NCBI GenBank assembly: GCA_023700825.1
Contig: JAMPYE010000307.1
Coordinates: 1 to 5,721, forward strand
Length of the DNA stretch: 5,721 bases
Source: Thermoanaerobaculia bacterium
Lineage (GTDB): Bacteria > Acidobacteriota > Thermoanaerobaculia > Gp7-AA8
Direction: 5' to 3'
Positions within the stretch are counted from its first letter, which is position 1, and each line of letters starts with the position of its first letter. Position numbers and translations under genes: made by a program. Positions 5,468 to 5,721 of this stretch are shown here, one piece after another. The notes beneath the pieces were generated by a model. It ran no database searches. It saw only the letters and a list, made by a program, of their open reading frames with translations, and was not told where the DNA came from.

Positions 5468-5721
5468 GTGAATTCGATGAAACGCAGATCCATGAGCCTC
5501 GCGCTTTTCGCCCTGGCGGCGTTGATGCTCACCACCTCGTCGTTCGCGATGGTGCGCGACGTGTCGTTCCGGGAGCTCACCGAGCTTTCCGACACCACGA
5601 TGGAAGTCGTCGTCGTCAACTCCTACGCGCAATGGAACGCCGAGCACACGGCAATCTTCACGCATTACGTCGTCGAGCCGATCCGCCAGGTCGGCGGGCG
5701 TCCGCGCGGGGCGAGCTTCGA
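5468..5721 (+). CDS. Sec-exported protein of unknown function, 3'-partial
   Basis: The frame is open from GTG 5468 (or ATG 5477) to the window end: 84 codons with no stop. Residues 1-27 form a typical Sec signal peptide: basic KRR, a hydrophobic core LALFALAALML, and a polar end TTSSFA with a plausible signal peptidase I cut after SFA (residue 27). The mature start reads MVRDVSFRELTELSDTTMEV, then VVVNSYAQWNAEHTAIFTHYV, then a VEPIRQVGG stretch. From memory, small secreted beta proteins of environmental bacteria share a similar layout (an L..L...A..VV.G.V....S.W......IFT...V.V...LKG pattern), suggesting a beta-barrel-like domain of unknown function in which Trp-Asn and Ile-Phe-Thr recur. That resemblance is weak evidence. 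It probably acts in the periplasm or outside the cell. It is separated from the hydrolase by 418 bases containing a likely promoter, so it starts a new transcription unit. Codon bias agrees with the neighbours. Confidence 0.8.
   Translation, partial: MNSMKRRSMSLALFALAALMLTTSSFAMVRDVSFRELTELSDTTMEVVVVNSYAQWNAEHTAIFTHYVVEPIRQVGGRPRGASF

Overview
The window is high-GC bacterial DNA with strong G/C bias at third codon positions. All genes supported lie on the + strand. The mix of genes suggests a Gram-negative or otherwise diderm, probably environmental bacterium: the C-terminal end of a cyclic-beta-glucan-synthase-type GH94 protein, a class A penicillin-binding protein, a small YqjD/ElaB (DUF883)-like membrane protein, a cofactor-free haloperoxidase-type hydrolase and a Sec-exported protein. 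I cannot fix the phylum from the sequence. Uncultured deep-branching or delta-proteobacterial-type lineages are a guess only.

Layout. 1-738 is the C-terminal part of a GH94 (NdvB/ChvB-like) catalytic domain whose start lies before the window. An in-frame TGA at 736-738 interrupts it. The family-typical C-terminal beta domain continues in the same frame, with intact coding character, to a TAA at 1045-1047. 1048-1340 has no convincing gene apart from a doubtful 53-codon ORF (1183-1344), whose stop overlaps the next start as ATGA. 1341-3734 encodes a complete 797-residue bifunctional peptidoglycan synthase with two extra stretches in its glycosyltransferase domain. 3806-4183 (125 aa, C-terminal membrane anchor) and 4198-5049 (283 aa alpha/beta hydrolase) follow at short spacing, each with a clear Shine-Dalgarno, and probably form an operon or part of one with the PBP gene. 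5050-5467 is non-coding; it holds a GC palindrome just after the hydrolase stop, a locally AT-richer block with TTGAC repeats and ACCCAT/ATGGGT inverted repeats, and a leader that could fold over its own ribosome binding site. 5468-5721 is the start of a gene for an exported protein, cut by the window end.

The shared theme is the cell envelope: periplasmic glucan synthesis, peptidoglycan polymerisation and cross-linking, a membrane-anchored helical protein and a secreted protein. The hydrolase is the exception; it looks like a cytoplasmic perhydrolase/esterase. I see no defence system, CRISPR array, mobile element, tRNA or rRNA. The items most worth a second look are the in-frame TGA in the GH94 gene, the possible regulatory region before the exported-protein gene, and the enlarged GT51 domain of the PBP.
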